A stretch of DNA of 22,757 bases from Euprymna scolopes. Its lineage: Eukaryota; Mollusca; Cephalopoda; Sepiida; Sepiolidae. The position numbers and the translations under genes were made by a program. The notes under the pieces are model-generated. The model was not told the DNA's origin. It saw nothing but the letters and a program-made list of their open reading frames with translations, and did no database searches. Below, piece after piece: positions 1 through 8,703 of the stretch; the first letter of the stretch is position 1, and each line of letters begins with the position of its first letter. The DNA is taken from assembly GCA_024364805.1 (NCBI GenBank), contig CM044498.1:86994609-87017365 (forward strand), in the 5' to 3' direction.

Positions 1-75
1 TGAATGAGTCGTCTGTGGAATTTCCACAGGTCCCGCTAGTATAGGATGAACAATTTAATTATCCTGAATTATGAA
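1..75 (+). repeat. possible short LINE tail remnant
   Basis: The bases at 8-36 read as SRLWNF followed by a CCACAG-type stretch. This resembles the RLWNxxP signature and nearby bases of the better LINE tail at 4630-4665. The match is only about 30 bases, so chance similarity is possible. No poly-A tail follows. Confidence 0.25.
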
Positions 76-1000
76 ATCAATTAGGGGGAGACAACTTATT
101 TTTGTTAATTGGAAAGCTGTTCAAGAAATGTAACAATGATAACAAGTTGTACATAAATGATTTCTTTATTTTTTGTTTATTTTACATGCAGGAAAACTAA
201 AACCATATCCAATCTTTTACGTAAACTCCAACTCCATGCACTCTCGCTGCATCTTTGAGATCTCATTTATCTTTGTTGGTTTGCTCTAGGTTTATATAAT
301 ACATCAGATCTTTTTGTCTCAAATTTCCAAAACAATATTTTTAATTGATAGTTTGACCCAATTTTTATAATTACTTATTTTGTGTCCACTTTTACCCGGA
401 TCCTTATTATCGCGTTGTTTTACTAACATTAGATCAAAGGAAGCCTATGATTTCCAATTTCTCTCTATTATGTTTAAAATAATCCTTTAGAGATTTTTTT
501 TTTCATTACGTTGCTTTGACTTTATCCATATTTCTAACCTAAGTTGCCTCTTGTTTGCATTATATAATTATATGTAGACTTAAATTTTCTGTTTTTGTAG
601 AATATTTTTCTTTATTTTTTATCCCAGTTAAGATAGCCATTGGTTATTCTCATTTCAATTTGGTCACAGATGTTTCGACTATTTTATGTTTTATTGGTTT
701 TATTTTACATTTCCTTTTATATACTTCACTTTCTTTAAGCTGAAGATTATTGATTATTTTTAATGCTTGTGATGGCTGAATTAATTAAAATCTGAAAGTG
801 GTAAGAAACTAGAGGCCTAACGTTAATAGATCCAATAGATTGTTAAACTATGTCTCATTACATAAATAATTAGTAGCTTCTTTCCAAGAACTGCAGATTT
901 ATGGAATTCTTTTGCTATCGACTTTTCCTCTTACCTTTTAACCCTGTTTTTTTTTTTTCCAAGACAAAGACCAGTAGGCATTACTTATTGCGATAATCAT
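76..1000. other. AT-rich non-coding stretch, nothing recognised
   Basis: Long A/T runs and frequent stops fill all frames. The open frame at 555-743 is a run of hydrophobic and aromatic residues, as expected from T-rich DNA, and I recognise no motif in it. No RNA gene, repeat unit or splice-like exon structure was seen. Confidence 0.6.
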
Positions 1001-1092
1001 CTTTCGTCTTGTTTGGATCGGACTATTGTTCTCATCTTGAGTGTTATTTGTGCAATGTTTCGGTCAGTGTAGCCTCCAACCATCATCAGGTA
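1000..1092 (-). repeat. unnamed interspersed repeat, copy 1 (inverted)
   Basis: Read on the minus strand this begins CCTGATGATGG, then has CCGAAACATTGCAC, then AATAACACTCAAGATGAG and an AATAGTCC block. The same order occurs on the plus strand at 1272-1365, 7228-7332 and 7913-7998. It therefore belongs to a dispersed repeat family. The CTGATGA...GAAAC spacing recalls a hammerhead core or the CTGATGAAGG...CCGAAAC motif common in animal retroelement ends. Family assignment is open. Confidence 0.6.
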
Positions 1093-1142
1093 TGTTGGTC
1101 GCCATCTTGGAAAACAAAGGAGCAAAGTTACCGGCACCATAG

Positions 1143-1159
1143 ATGGTTTCGTATTCTTG

Positions 1160-1194
<35 letters not shown>

Positions 1195-1207
1195 CATGGT
1201 TTCGTAT
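1143..1207. repeat. 30-base poly-T between 12-base direct repeats
   Basis: ATGGTTTCGTAT occurs perfectly at 1143-1154 and again at 1196-1207. Between them lie TCTTGGAG, 30 T (1163-1192) and GCC. Direct repeats around a homopolymer suggest a target-site duplication left by a retroposed poly-A stretch, here inserted on the minus strand. Against this, eight non-T bases separate the left repeat from the T-run. Confidence 0.45.
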
Positions 1208-1271
1208 GTGTGAAAAAATATTGACAAGGAGAGGTAATTTTAATAAAATTTGACAGGATTATCTTTTTACC

Positions 1272-1380
1272 ATTGCACAAATAACACTGAAAATGAAAAC
1301 AATAGTCCGATCAAAACAAGTAATACAAACAATTAGCCTTCATCTAAAAAATTCAGAACTGTAATAATAATCTTTCATTC
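1272..1380 (+). repeat. unnamed interspersed repeat, copy 2
   Basis: The block TTGCACAAATAACACTGAAA with AATAGTCCGATCAAAACAAG matches the minus-strand copy at 1000-1055 almost base for base, and ends in AAAAAATTCAGAA as at 7980-7995. The two copies face opposite ways about 220 bases apart, so they form an imperfect inverted repeat. Confidence 0.6.
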
Positions 1381-1390
1381 TTGTTAGCTC

Positions 1391-1880
1391 CTTACATCAA
1401 GTTGCTTCATGCCTTGTCTGGAGCGATTTCCATAAAAAATAAATTAAAGAAAAAAAAGTGTAAGAGAATTTCTAGATGAGTTTAAATAAATTTTAGGTGG
1501 ATAGTTAGTTGGATCTGTCTTATTTTTTAAACGACCTGAGGGTCAGATTCTTTTTTCAACCCCCTCCTCTCCGTATCCATAACTGGATACTTTTGTCTAT
1601 GAATTCTAATTTTCTAGTCTGTTAATCTGACTAAAATTTTGATACTTTTGTGCTTTTACAATTTTGTGAAAAAAAAAAAAATTATAGAGGTATAAAAATA
1701 TTTATTTGGAAAATATTAGTTATAAAGCCCCTTTAAGAAATTAAGAAAAAAAAAAAGGTAATCTTTATTGCAAATGCAACATTCTGACTTCCAGTCATTG
1801 AATACTTTCTAATGGTTTACTATGCATGTTCACCAATTTGATATTTGTAGACACTTAATTTTCTTCAGTTTTCATGTTAA
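1391..1880. other. AT-rich non-coding stretch, nothing recognised
   Basis: Contains several A-runs (for example 1669-1680 and 1746-1756) and no reading frame or repeat unit that I could match elsewhere in the window. Confidence 0.55.
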
Positions 1881-1882
1881 TT

Positions 1883-2214
1883 GCCAGTGGCCTAGAGGTA
1901 AGATGCTTGCCTACAAAATCAAGAATGACTTTGTGACTGCGTCCGAATCTATCGACCAGCAGTAATTATCACTTCCTATAGGGTTTAGGGTTATTCTATG
2001 TCAAATCATCCAGGGCTTGACACCCATATCCATAGATTTGGCTATAGTTTGCACTGCAGATAGACAATATAGGAACTAAGAAATCCTGAAATTTTGAGCA
2101 CGTAACTCAAGCGGTTCCCGATTTAGAGCATTTTTTGTTTAGGCGTTAGTCGCATACAAAATCAAGAGTGACCTTGTGACTGCATCCGAATCTATCGACC
2201 AGCAGTAATTATCA
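1883..2214 (+). repeat. tRNA-derived SINE-like repeat, two partial units
   Basis: Unit 1 (1883-1971) has an A-box-like TGGCCTAGAGG and, about 45 bases later, a decayed B-box-like GTCCGAATC, followed by CGACCAGCAGTAATTATCA. Unit 2 (2141-2214) repeats the second half of unit 1 with only a few differences over about 65 bases, including the B-box-like part and the CAGCAGTAATTATCA end, but its A-box region is different. About 170 bases of unrelated sequence lie between the units. A tRNA origin is inferred from the box order and spacing. The two units could be a local duplication or two insertions. Confidence 0.55.
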
Positions 2215-2598
2215 ATTTCTTTACTGATGATTGTAAGCATAAAACACTAGGGTCTGTAGGTATAAAAACATTTGATGATATTTTAAAAATATTGTGTGTG
2301 TGAAGTTTAATGCATCCATGAACAAAAGGAATGTGTACAGTGTGACAGTACGCAGAAATTCTCAACAAAGGCAACCTTTTGTTTATCTCTTGTTTTCTTT
2401 TATCAAAGTTATGGCAAGAATCTTGTCATCTCTCTATTTTACTTTTGCAAGATATTATTTCTAACTGTACTTAACCAGCGTTGCCCAGGTGTTTTTTAGC
2501 TCAAGTTTGAAATAATTTGCAATGTTATTAGTGCATAATTATTGTAAATCCAATTGAATTTTAACTCTTCTTAAAATGCCATTATAAAACCTTGATTG
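2215..2598. other. non-coding stretch, nothing recognised
   Basis: No repeat unit or coding signal was recognised. The minus-strand open frame within 2192-2374 has no known motif. Confidence 0.5.
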
Positions 2599-2599
2599 T

Positions 2600-2877
2600 A
2601 GTAAAGCAACTGACCCTGACAGCATTCCAATCATACTGCTCAAAAACTTCAACCTTACAAAGCTAAATGTTGTTTTAACGAGAAATGCTTCTCAACACCT
2701 TGGAAAACTTCATCGGTCTTCCCTGTATTCAAAAATTCTGGAGATCAGTCATCTACCTCTCAGTACAGACCAAACAGTCTCCTGTGCATCATAAGATGCT
2801 GGAAATTTGTGATAGAGAAGTGGTCATCCTATCTCTAATCTGGTTGGACTCCTTGCCAGGACCGATGTGATTTTCTC
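2600..2877 (+). pseudogene. Jockey/CR1-type LINE: N-terminal part of reverse transcriptase (LINE A, part 1)
   Basis: In an invertebrate Jockey/CR1-superfamily LINE this segment encodes the start of the reverse transcriptase, which copies the element's own RNA at a nicked target. Visible pieces are KATDPDSIPIILLKN at about 2603-2648 (family form KATGPDxIPxxxLK), then in another frame CFSTPWKTSSVFPVFKNSG at about 2689-2745, and QYRPNSLL (family QYRPISLL) shortly after. At least one frameshift separates the blocks, so this is dead. The reading stops at a CT microsatellite. The next expected motif, QYGFRS, appears only beyond an inserted RTE-like element, at about 3560. The assignment to the same copy as 3545-4840 is inferred from orientation, order and the missing motif. 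Confidence 0.75.
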
Positions 2878-2878
2878 T

Positions 2879-2882
<4 letters not shown>

Positions 2883-2920
<38 letters not shown>
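2883..2920. repeat. (CT)n microsatellite
   Basis: About 19 uninterrupted CT units. On the minus strand it is (GA)n directly after the last recognisable RTE-like coding residues (QLMEDT), so it probably grew at the 3' side of that element. Confidence 0.95.
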
Positions 2921-2924
<4 letters not shown>

Positions 2925-3545
2925 CTTCCATCAACTGCCTCAGATCTTCAGGATCACAGTTAGTGTCATGTGCAATTTGATGTAGCTCTGGGTCAACCTA
3001 TGCATCCATGCTGTGGAGTCCACAATAGTATATTTCTCATCAGCTCTTGCTTGCTTCTCTGGCAGTGATCAGCAAATCTTAGGCGTCACTCTCTGATGGT
3101 AGTAGATATGGCAGGTAGGTTGCCATAAAGTTGTCGTTTCCTGGGATGATCTTGTCAAGATATATTTAACACTGCCTGTAGCATACGGGTGTACATGCCG
3201 TCTATTAATAGCTTTTTTTCCAATCTTTTGGTGAGTATCCAGGTTGTAGCACCACTTTGTAAAGAACTGCCTTTTCAGTTTGTCAGTTAGCCTTGAAGTT
3301 CATACTGACCCCAGCTTATCCAATGCAGCCCATGTTTTTGAAATGTAGATTTTGATATCTCTCTCCATGGAACCTATGTTGCTGTCCAAGTATGTAAACT
3401 CAGTGACTTCTTCCAGTGTTGTTTTATCTAGATCTTTGATCCCCCCCCCCTGCATTGAAAGTCAAACTTCGTCTTATCTGCATTAACGTAAAGATACATG
3501 TCATTTGAAGACTTTTCTAGCTTACGTCATCATACTCAGTAAAAA
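2895..3545 (-). pseudogene. RTE-like LINE: C-terminal part of reverse transcriptase, inserted into LINE A
   Basis: Read on the minus strand, in order: YVNADKTKFDF (post-catalytic NxxKTKxM region, about 3500-3465), LEEVTEFTYLDSNIGSMERD (EVxxFxYLGSxxGSxxRDI), TWAALDKLGSV, RLTDKLKRQFF, a decayed LLYxxxT block, DGMYTRMLQAVLNIS, QLYGNLPAIS, RRLRFADHCQRSKQEL, LLWTPQHG and DPEDLRQLMEDT. The order and spacing match the thumb and C-terminal region of invertebrate RTE-like endonuclease/reverse-transcriptase proteins. Several frameshifts, stops and a C-run (3441-3450) show it is dead. The endonuclease and catalytic YADD part are absent, so it is 5'-truncated. The exact clade is uncertain (RTE-like fits best). 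It lies antisense inside LINE A. Confidence 0.8.
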
Positions 3546-4840
3546 TAACTCTGTGACATGCAATATGGTTTACGTTCTGCTAGATCTACAGCTGACGTGC
3601 TAATGTAATATCACAAGTTAGTGAATCATTTGACGGTGGCTTTGTTTCTAGAGCAATTGTTCTTGACATATCAAAGACTTTTGATAGGGTATGGCATAAA
3701 TGTCTACTTCAATATTTCCAGCTACAGAATAGCTGGAAATGTCCCCTCAATTATTAAATCCTTTCTCTCTGATAGATTTATTAGAATATTAGTCGATGGG
3801 CAGAAATAAGAAGCACATAGTAACACTGGTATCCCTCAGGGTTTCATCCCAAACCCAATTCTCTTCCTGATCTTCATCAGTGATCTCCCAAATCACATTC
3901 TTAGGTCATTTGTAGACATTTATGCAAATGACCCTACCATCTATAGCAACACTTAAAAGGTTGGAAATGACCAACATCCCTCCGATTCTCTCTCTTCTGA
4001 CCTTGAGCACGTGGTGCAATGGGGGGGGGGCTGGTTAATTTTAATCCATCTAAAACCAAGCTTCTCTCTCTTCATCATCAATGCTCTGACCTCCACCTGG
4101 CTCCAATTGAAATGAATGGTTCTTGTATTGGAGAAGCACCATGTTTTGACAAGTTTCTGTAATTGACCTTCACTCCTCATTTGAAATGGAACACGTGCAT
4201 CAAATCTGTTGCCAAGATCGATGGAAAAATGGTTGGATCATGTTACTGTTTTAATAGATATCTCACTGCTGATGCAATCCTCCACTTGTACGTTCTAGGA
4301 TGGAGTATTGTTGTCACATCTGGGAAGGAGTTGTTCAGAGCATCCTTTCATGCCTCGACAAGGTATAAAATTGACCTTGACATCTGGTGAATGAGGCCCT
4401 GTTCTCTTCTTTGCAGCCTCTGTCACATAGAAATGTTGTGAGCCTCTCTCTACTGTACCGTGTTCATAGCAGGTGCTTGACTGAGCTTCACTTTATGGTT
4501 TTTCCCCTGTAAGTCTTTCACCACAAACACTCGACTAGCTATAACCAGTATCAGCAATTTCCCTTACTCTACGTATCTGTGCCTAAAACTGAACGAAAAT
4601 TCCATGAGTAAAGTTTTTTTTTTTCTTAGAGCTGCTCGTCTGTGGAACACAATACCACAGAGCTGCTTCCTGGCTGATTATAACATTGCTGTTTTCAAGT
4701 CAAACGTGAACAGGTTCTTGAAGAGCCATTCTTTAAAATAAATTATCAAATTTCCATTACAGTACCAAATAACCCTTATCCTTCAGTGGCGTCAGGGTCT
4801 TTGAGTGTTGTTTCTATGAAGTAAAAAAAAAAAAATTAAA
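3545..4840 (+). pseudogene. Jockey/CR1-type LINE: reverse transcriptase core to 3' end (LINE A, part 2)
   Basis: Visible motifs in order: QYGLRSARSTADVLM (about 3560-3605), catalytic motif A as VLDISKTFDRVWH (about 3650-3690), SFLSDRFIRILVDGQK, motif B as NTGIPQG (about 3820-3840), NPILFLIFISDLP, motif C as YANDPTIYS where the family has YADDxTIYS (about 3920-3945), NPSKTKLLS, then the C-terminal signature ARLWNTIPQSCFLADYN (4630-4682) and VKFSNVNRF-like FKSNVNRFLKSHSLK with a stop at 4739-4741. A short 3' UTR ends in an A-run at 4824-4836. The second catalytic aspartate context is altered (YAND), and several frameshifts, stops and a 10-G run (4021-4030) mark it as dead. The 3' UTR resembles those of LINE B and LINE C. 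Confidence 0.88.
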
Positions 4841-4844
4841 ATTA

Positions 4845-5374
4845 TTTCTATATATTATAAAAGTGACCTTGTCTGTCTGCAGAACAGTCTCTACCAAACT
4901 ACTGTCAATTTTTGGTCTACAGACTTGAAACTTGATATATGAAGTATTCAGATCTGTGGAACAAAATTGATTTGCTTTTTAGCCAGAAAAATAGCTGCTA
5001 AGAGGTCAAAATTGGAATTTGATAGGCATAGTCCAACGGAATTTGTATGCGCTACACATGCACAAATATACATTTATGTTTAACTATGTTAATTTGTCAA
5101 GTTTTGATATGCATGTGTTGTTAGTTCATATGGTAGCGAATACCGCTTGAGAGCTAAATGTTTTGGTTTCAATTCTAGCGTATGGCACCCAAGTCATTAA
5201 ATAAATAAAAAAAAAATTTTTTTTTAGCTTTTGAAATCACTACTATATATTGGGTACAATATAATAATCAATAGGGAATTGGCTCTATAATAATAATAAA
5301 TACAAAATCTGTATACATTAAAATATGATATTCAAATGTATTTTGTGACTGAGCAATGTCGGGTGCCCTGCTAG
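4845..5374 (+). mobile_element. non-autonomous Helitron A
   Basis: The 5' end reads TCTATATATTATAAAAGTG then TTGTCTGTCTGC (TC at 4847, or one or two bases earlier if decayed), followed by AAACTACTGTCAATTTTTGG, the usual 5' block of animal Helitrons. The 3' end is GGGTGCCCTGCTAG|T with CTAG at 5371-5374 and a T after it, as expected for insertion between A and T. The GGGTGCCC just before is a weak remnant of the terminal hairpin. No Rep/helicase coding is present, so it depended on another element. It sits directly after the LINE A poly-A tail. Confidence 0.8.
5120..5216 (+). repeat. tRNA-like (SINE-like) segment inside Helitron A
   Basis: TAGTTCATATGGTAGCG (A-box-like) and GGTTTCAATTC (B-box-like) are spaced as in a tRNA, followed by GGCACCC and an ATTAAATAAATAAAA tail. 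This looks like a very short tRNA-derived SINE or a retroposed tRNA pseudogene. The stems are poorly kept, so I do not assign an amino acid. Confidence 0.5.
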
Positions 5375-5814
5375 TTATAACTATTATTATTATCATTATT
5401 ATAAGTTCTCAGATTGGGCATCAGAGATTACTTGCTGACATTAATCAGTGATGTTCCTTGAAGTTTAGATGACAAATTTCCCCAAATTTCCAGTACTCTC
5501 CACCTCTTTCAATAAACTTTTACAAACGATTTTGCATTATCACAACAGAAGTTTGCAATTGATTTCTCACTAGTAATGACCATTAGCCTTCACTGGAATT
5601 TGGGTGATAAGCCTCTAGAAGGTCCCAGTACGCTTTGTATCCATCCAGTAGATGTCTGCTTAGCGCTTTCTCTCCTGTGTCTTTCCATCCTCCTTGATCT
5701 TTCTTGACTATTTAGTGTGGTGCTAGTTAATGCCAACATCCCACATTTTTTTTTGTTGGGGGGGGGGTAGTTATTATCATGTAGTTTCAATTTTCTTGGT
5801 TCCATGTGGTGTTC

Positions 5815-5816
<2 letters not shown>
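5375..5816. other. non-coding stretch with possible LINE-related sequence
   Basis: Holds an ATT/ATA-rich stretch (5384-5402), a G-run (5758-5767) and a minus-strand open frame within 5590-5886 (including RRMERHRRESAKQTSTGWIQ) that I cannot assign. It lies just beyond the poly-A side of the minus-strand LINE at 5817-6060. Confidence 0.4.

Positions 5817-5846
<30 letters not shown>
5817..5846. repeat. 30-base poly-T run
   Basis: Uninterrupted T-run; on the minus strand it is the poly-A following the LINE at 5847-6062. Its length equals that of the run at 1163-1192 and is within one base of the run at 6502-6530. Confidence 0.9.
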
Positions 5847-5847
<1 letters not shown>

Positions 5848-6062
5848 TTGCAGTTTCTTTGTCCCCAGGTAGCGTTTGCAACCCATGTGGATTAGTTTCT
5901 GTATTCAATGGTTTTTCTTAATATTTTGGATGCTTTCAGCATTACCGTCTGTTGTATAAGCTGTCTCCCCCTTGATTCCGATTCTCCTAGTCTTTTTTTC
6001 TAAGTTATTTGGGACTGTTCCTAGTGCTCCTATAATTATTGGAGTTTATTTTCTTTGCCTCA
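5817..6062 (-). pseudogene. C-terminal end of a LINE polyprotein with poly-A tail
   Basis: The minus strand reads TPIIIGALGTVPNNLEK and RRIGIKG (about 6052-5980), then in another frame MLKASKILRKTIEY (about 5945-5905). This order fits the C-terminus VPVVIGALGTVxxNLEK...LQKTxLLGxAxILRKxL that I recall from reverse-transcriptase polyproteins of molluscs and cnidarians. A 30-base A-run on that strand (5817-5846) follows the end, consistent with a poly-A tail. Frameshifts show it is dead. The clade (R2-like or other) is uncertain. Confidence 0.6.
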
Positions 6063-6068
6063 TATTAT

Positions 6069-6250
6069 ATATGGCATAGTCATGTTGACACCCTGGTTTC
6101 TGTTAGATCATCAAAGTTAAGCAACGTTGAGCTTGGTCAGTACTAAAATTGGTAACCGTTTGGGAATTCCTGAGGTATGGTTGGGATTGCGCAACCCTTG
6201 CCTCAGAATTTCACGCGCAACTACTCTTACAAGGAGTATCCATTGTCTTT
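6069..6250 (+). repeat. 5S rRNA-headed SINE, copy 1
   Basis: 6069-6178 follows a whole 5S rRNA in order: ATGGCATAGTCATGTTGA (5S ..GGCCATAxCAxGTTGA), CCTGGTTTCTGTTAGATCAT, CAAAGTTAAGCAACGTTGAG (box A), CTTGGTCAGTACT (intermediate element) and GGTAACCGTTTGGGAATTCC (box C). A non-5S tail then begins, GGTATGGTTGGGATTGCGCA and ACCCTTGCCTCA, which is also found after the 5S part at 13676-13708. A shared foreign tail argues for a SINE family with a 5S-derived Pol III promoter rather than a stray 5S pseudogene. Compared with copy 2 it lacks about 85 bases between the 5S head and the tail. The 3' end is not clear. Confidence 0.8.
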
Positions 6251-6501
6251 CAAGACTGAACAGAGGTGTTTATTTTATATTATTATTGTTTGTTATATGG
6301 CATTCACTCTACACAAGTTGAACAGGCTTCCCCCAAAAGAAAGAGTCAAGGGAATATTAAATTCACATTATATTTGTTATTCTAGGTATTAAAAATGATA
6401 ATAGCTTAACAGATATATCGGAGACCTCAAGAAATTTGATTGCATGTTTGCTGTCTTTGTAGGCTAAGAGCAGACTTGGAGCATTCCCACAAATAATGGC
6501 G

Positions 6502-6537
<36 letters not shown>

Positions 6538-7225
6538 ATTATTTTAAATACTCACAATATTTTGAATTAGATTCAATTATCTGGTATTACAGCTACTCCA
6601 AGATAAATTTGGATGCTGCTACAAAACTTTGCATGTTATAAACAACCAAAATTGTTCACAAGTTTCAAACTGTTTTCCTCATCCTGATTGCCATCCAACC
6701 ATCTTAAGATTCCTCTGGAATCATCATGGAGTTTTTATCCAACTCTTAGTCGTGGTTGTACAATGTTTACATTTCATTCTCCAAGACTTATAACATTTTT
6801 TTGGTTAATCTGTTTAATATTATGGCTGGTTTTGATTAGGGTTCAATTATTTTAAAATAAAATTCTGAAAATTTAATTATTACACTTGTTTAATCATTAA
6901 ATTATTGAACCAAATTGTTATGAAACTAAAATTGTGATTTAAGTAAAGTTTTAATTTTTATTCATAAAATTATTGGGTGTAAATAGCTTCCAAAACATTT
7001 AGTCTTTTACTTAAATGTAATTCAATTGTGACACATTTTGGGAGTTTGAAGGTTCAATCCTCCTGCAGTTGATATTCAGAATACAATTGCGAAATAAGAC
7101 TTCAACCTGATCATGGCTGATGGAACAAGAACATGCTACCCCTGTCGATTAAATAAAGGGTTCCGTTTGAAATTCTATACAGATTACCCAGTTCAACAGA
7201 AAGGGTTCAGAGTTTGAACGATACA
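6251..7225. other. AT-rich non-coding stretch
   Basis: Contains a 29-base T-run (6502-6530) and many short A/T runs. A B-box-like GGTTCAATCC at 7051-7060 is followed by TCCTGCAGTTGATATTCAGA, but no A box was found at the right distance. No coding signal. Confidence 0.5.
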
Positions 7226-7227
7226 CC

Positions 7228-7332
7228 TGGAGAAGGTCAGAGGTTACATCGGCCGAACCATTGTGAAAATAACACTCAAGATGAGAACCGTAATCCAAAT
7301 TATCAATCCTCATCTCAAAAATTCTGAAACAA
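7228..7332 (+). repeat. unnamed interspersed repeat, copy 3
   Basis: CACCTGGAGAAGGTCAGAGG, then CGGCCGAACCATTGTGAAAA, then TAACACTCAAGATGAGAACC and TCAATCCTCATCTCAAAAAT. Same order of blocks as the minus-strand copy at 1000-1092. Confidence 0.65.
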
Positions 7333-7912
7333 AATAAAATGAAATCTGATTCTTGTTTAAAAGTTGATACAAACCTTAGTCACCAACTGTTGCACCAGAC
7401 ACTGACCTTTGTATGTTTAATGCAGCTGTGTCAAACTGTGTTGCATGTGGGGACGAAAACACTTTTAGTCACGGACCAAAAATAAACATTTATAAAAAAA
7501 CTTTTTGAATATGTATCGAAACAGATTGTATGCATGTTTATTCCAAAAATCAATTGATTTTAACTTTGACTTATTTACAATAATAAAATTACTAATGAGA
7601 TCTGTGAAAATTCCAATTGTATCCTTTGTTGTATGTTGTGGCCATATTTAATATATTTTCATTCTATTGACGTCCACAACAAATGCAAACATAACATTAT
7701 TGTACGTGACATTTGCTTAAAATGAAACCTACTTTGTATTATTCGAACTGCTGTTCTGATTTTGACTTATTTTCACATTTCAGTCGATGTAACCTTTGAC
7801 CTTATTCAAGTGTATCTTGTTAAACTTTTGAACAGAACCTTTTATTTCATGCAAGGGATAGCATGTTCTTGTTCTGACACCCATAATTCTAAGTATTTTG
7901 CAACTATATTTT
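7333..7912. other. AT-rich non-coding stretch
   Basis: No coding signal. A short CAGCTGTGTCAAACTGTG at 7424-7441 recalls ends of some hAT elements, but nothing else supports that. Confidence 0.45.
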
Positions 7913-7998
7913 TTTGTGAAAATAAAACTCAAGATGTAAACAGTAGTTCAATTAATCCAATGCAAATTATCAATCCTCATCTAAAAAATTTAGAAACA
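7913..7998 (+). repeat. unnamed interspersed repeat, copy 4 (5'-truncated)
   Basis: TTGTGAAAATAAAACTCAAG, AGTTCAATTAATCCAATGCA and ATTATCAATCCTCATCTAAA match the later part of copy 3. The CTGATGA...GAAAC start is missing. The open frame covering 7762-8001 runs through it and is not a gene. Confidence 0.6.
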
Positions 7999-8053
7999 TG
8001 AAACATGATTATTAAATTACTCTAGCTAATGTAGGGTGGGAACCAAGTTTCAC

Positions 8054-8225
8054 ATACAAGCGAACACACGGACACAAACTTGTGACATCGAGGTAAACCT
8101 AATTATCGCCCTTTAATTCTGGCAATACCATTCTTTGCCATAAGACGGCGTTAGCATCTCGCATCCACTTCCACTTACTCGCACTCTTTTTCCCTTGGAC
8201 TCGGGATCATGCAGATGCATAAAAA
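8054..8225 (+). repeat. second unnamed interspersed repeat, copy 1
   Basis: Shares an ordered set of blocks with 13176-13345: CATACAAGCGAACACAC, a CGCC.TTTAA.TCT block, AATACCATTCTTTGC, ACTTCC, TCTTTTTCCCTTGGAC against TCTCTTTTCACTGGAC, and ATGCAGATG. Both copies are on the plus strand and do not code. Family unknown. The CAAGCGAACACAC block is vaguely like the subterminal part of Helitrons read backwards. Confidence 0.6.
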
Positions 8226-8669
8226 CTACTTGTTTTGCACACCCACAAAAGATATTTTTTACTCCCACAAATAAACTCTCCAAATTCTTGCACAAGTAAT
8301 GTTTTCTTATACCTTTTCAGTATTGAACTGTTTCTTGTTATTTTTGTAACAATTACTGTAAATGAATGTATATCGGTTGCAAATTATAATGTGCACATAT
8401 TCGTGTATCCATACCTGGCTGGAGCACCAATCGACCACTGCACATTATTCCTCCACACAAGGGAATCGGTAACTCTGCTCCCCAACAGTAGTTTCAGAAT
8501 ACCTGGTTATGGGAGCAGGGGAGTTATATTCAAAACCTTTGTAGATTGTAACATATTTCCATTCTAGGAATGTCTGGTAGGAATATAGACCAACTCACGA
8601 TATTGTACCATCTTTTGACAGAACAGAAATTACACTTTCGTTCTAACCTAAAAGCTAAGGAAGCGTATG

Positions 8670-8670
<1 letters not shown>
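8226..8670. other. non-coding stretch, nothing recognised
   Basis: The open frame 8235-8567 (110 codons) has no motif I recognise and looks like a chance frame. Confidence 0.45.

Positions 8671-8672
<2 letters not shown>

Positions 8673-8703
<31 letters not shown>

Noticed and set aside
1983-1993. GGGTTTAGGGTT telomere-like bases
   Set aside because: Too short; no tandem array, and the animal-type repeat would be TTAGGG in several copies.
2883-2920. CRISPR or other regulated array
   Set aside because: It is a simple CT microsatellite without spacers.
5128-5192. Functional tRNA gene
   Set aside because: Acceptor and T stems do not pair well and the B box is altered; it sits inside a Helitron and has an A-rich tail.
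6069-6178. Functional 5S rRNA gene
   Set aside because: Many substitutions and small gaps relative to 5S, no T-run terminator at its end, and it continues into a tail shared with another copy, so a SINE head is a better call.
7424-7441. hAT element end (GTGTCAAACTG)
   Set aside because: No matching inverted end and no 8-base target duplication were found.
8235-8567. 110-codon open frame
   Set aside because: No motif, no compositional change and no homologue recognised; chance is the simpler reading.
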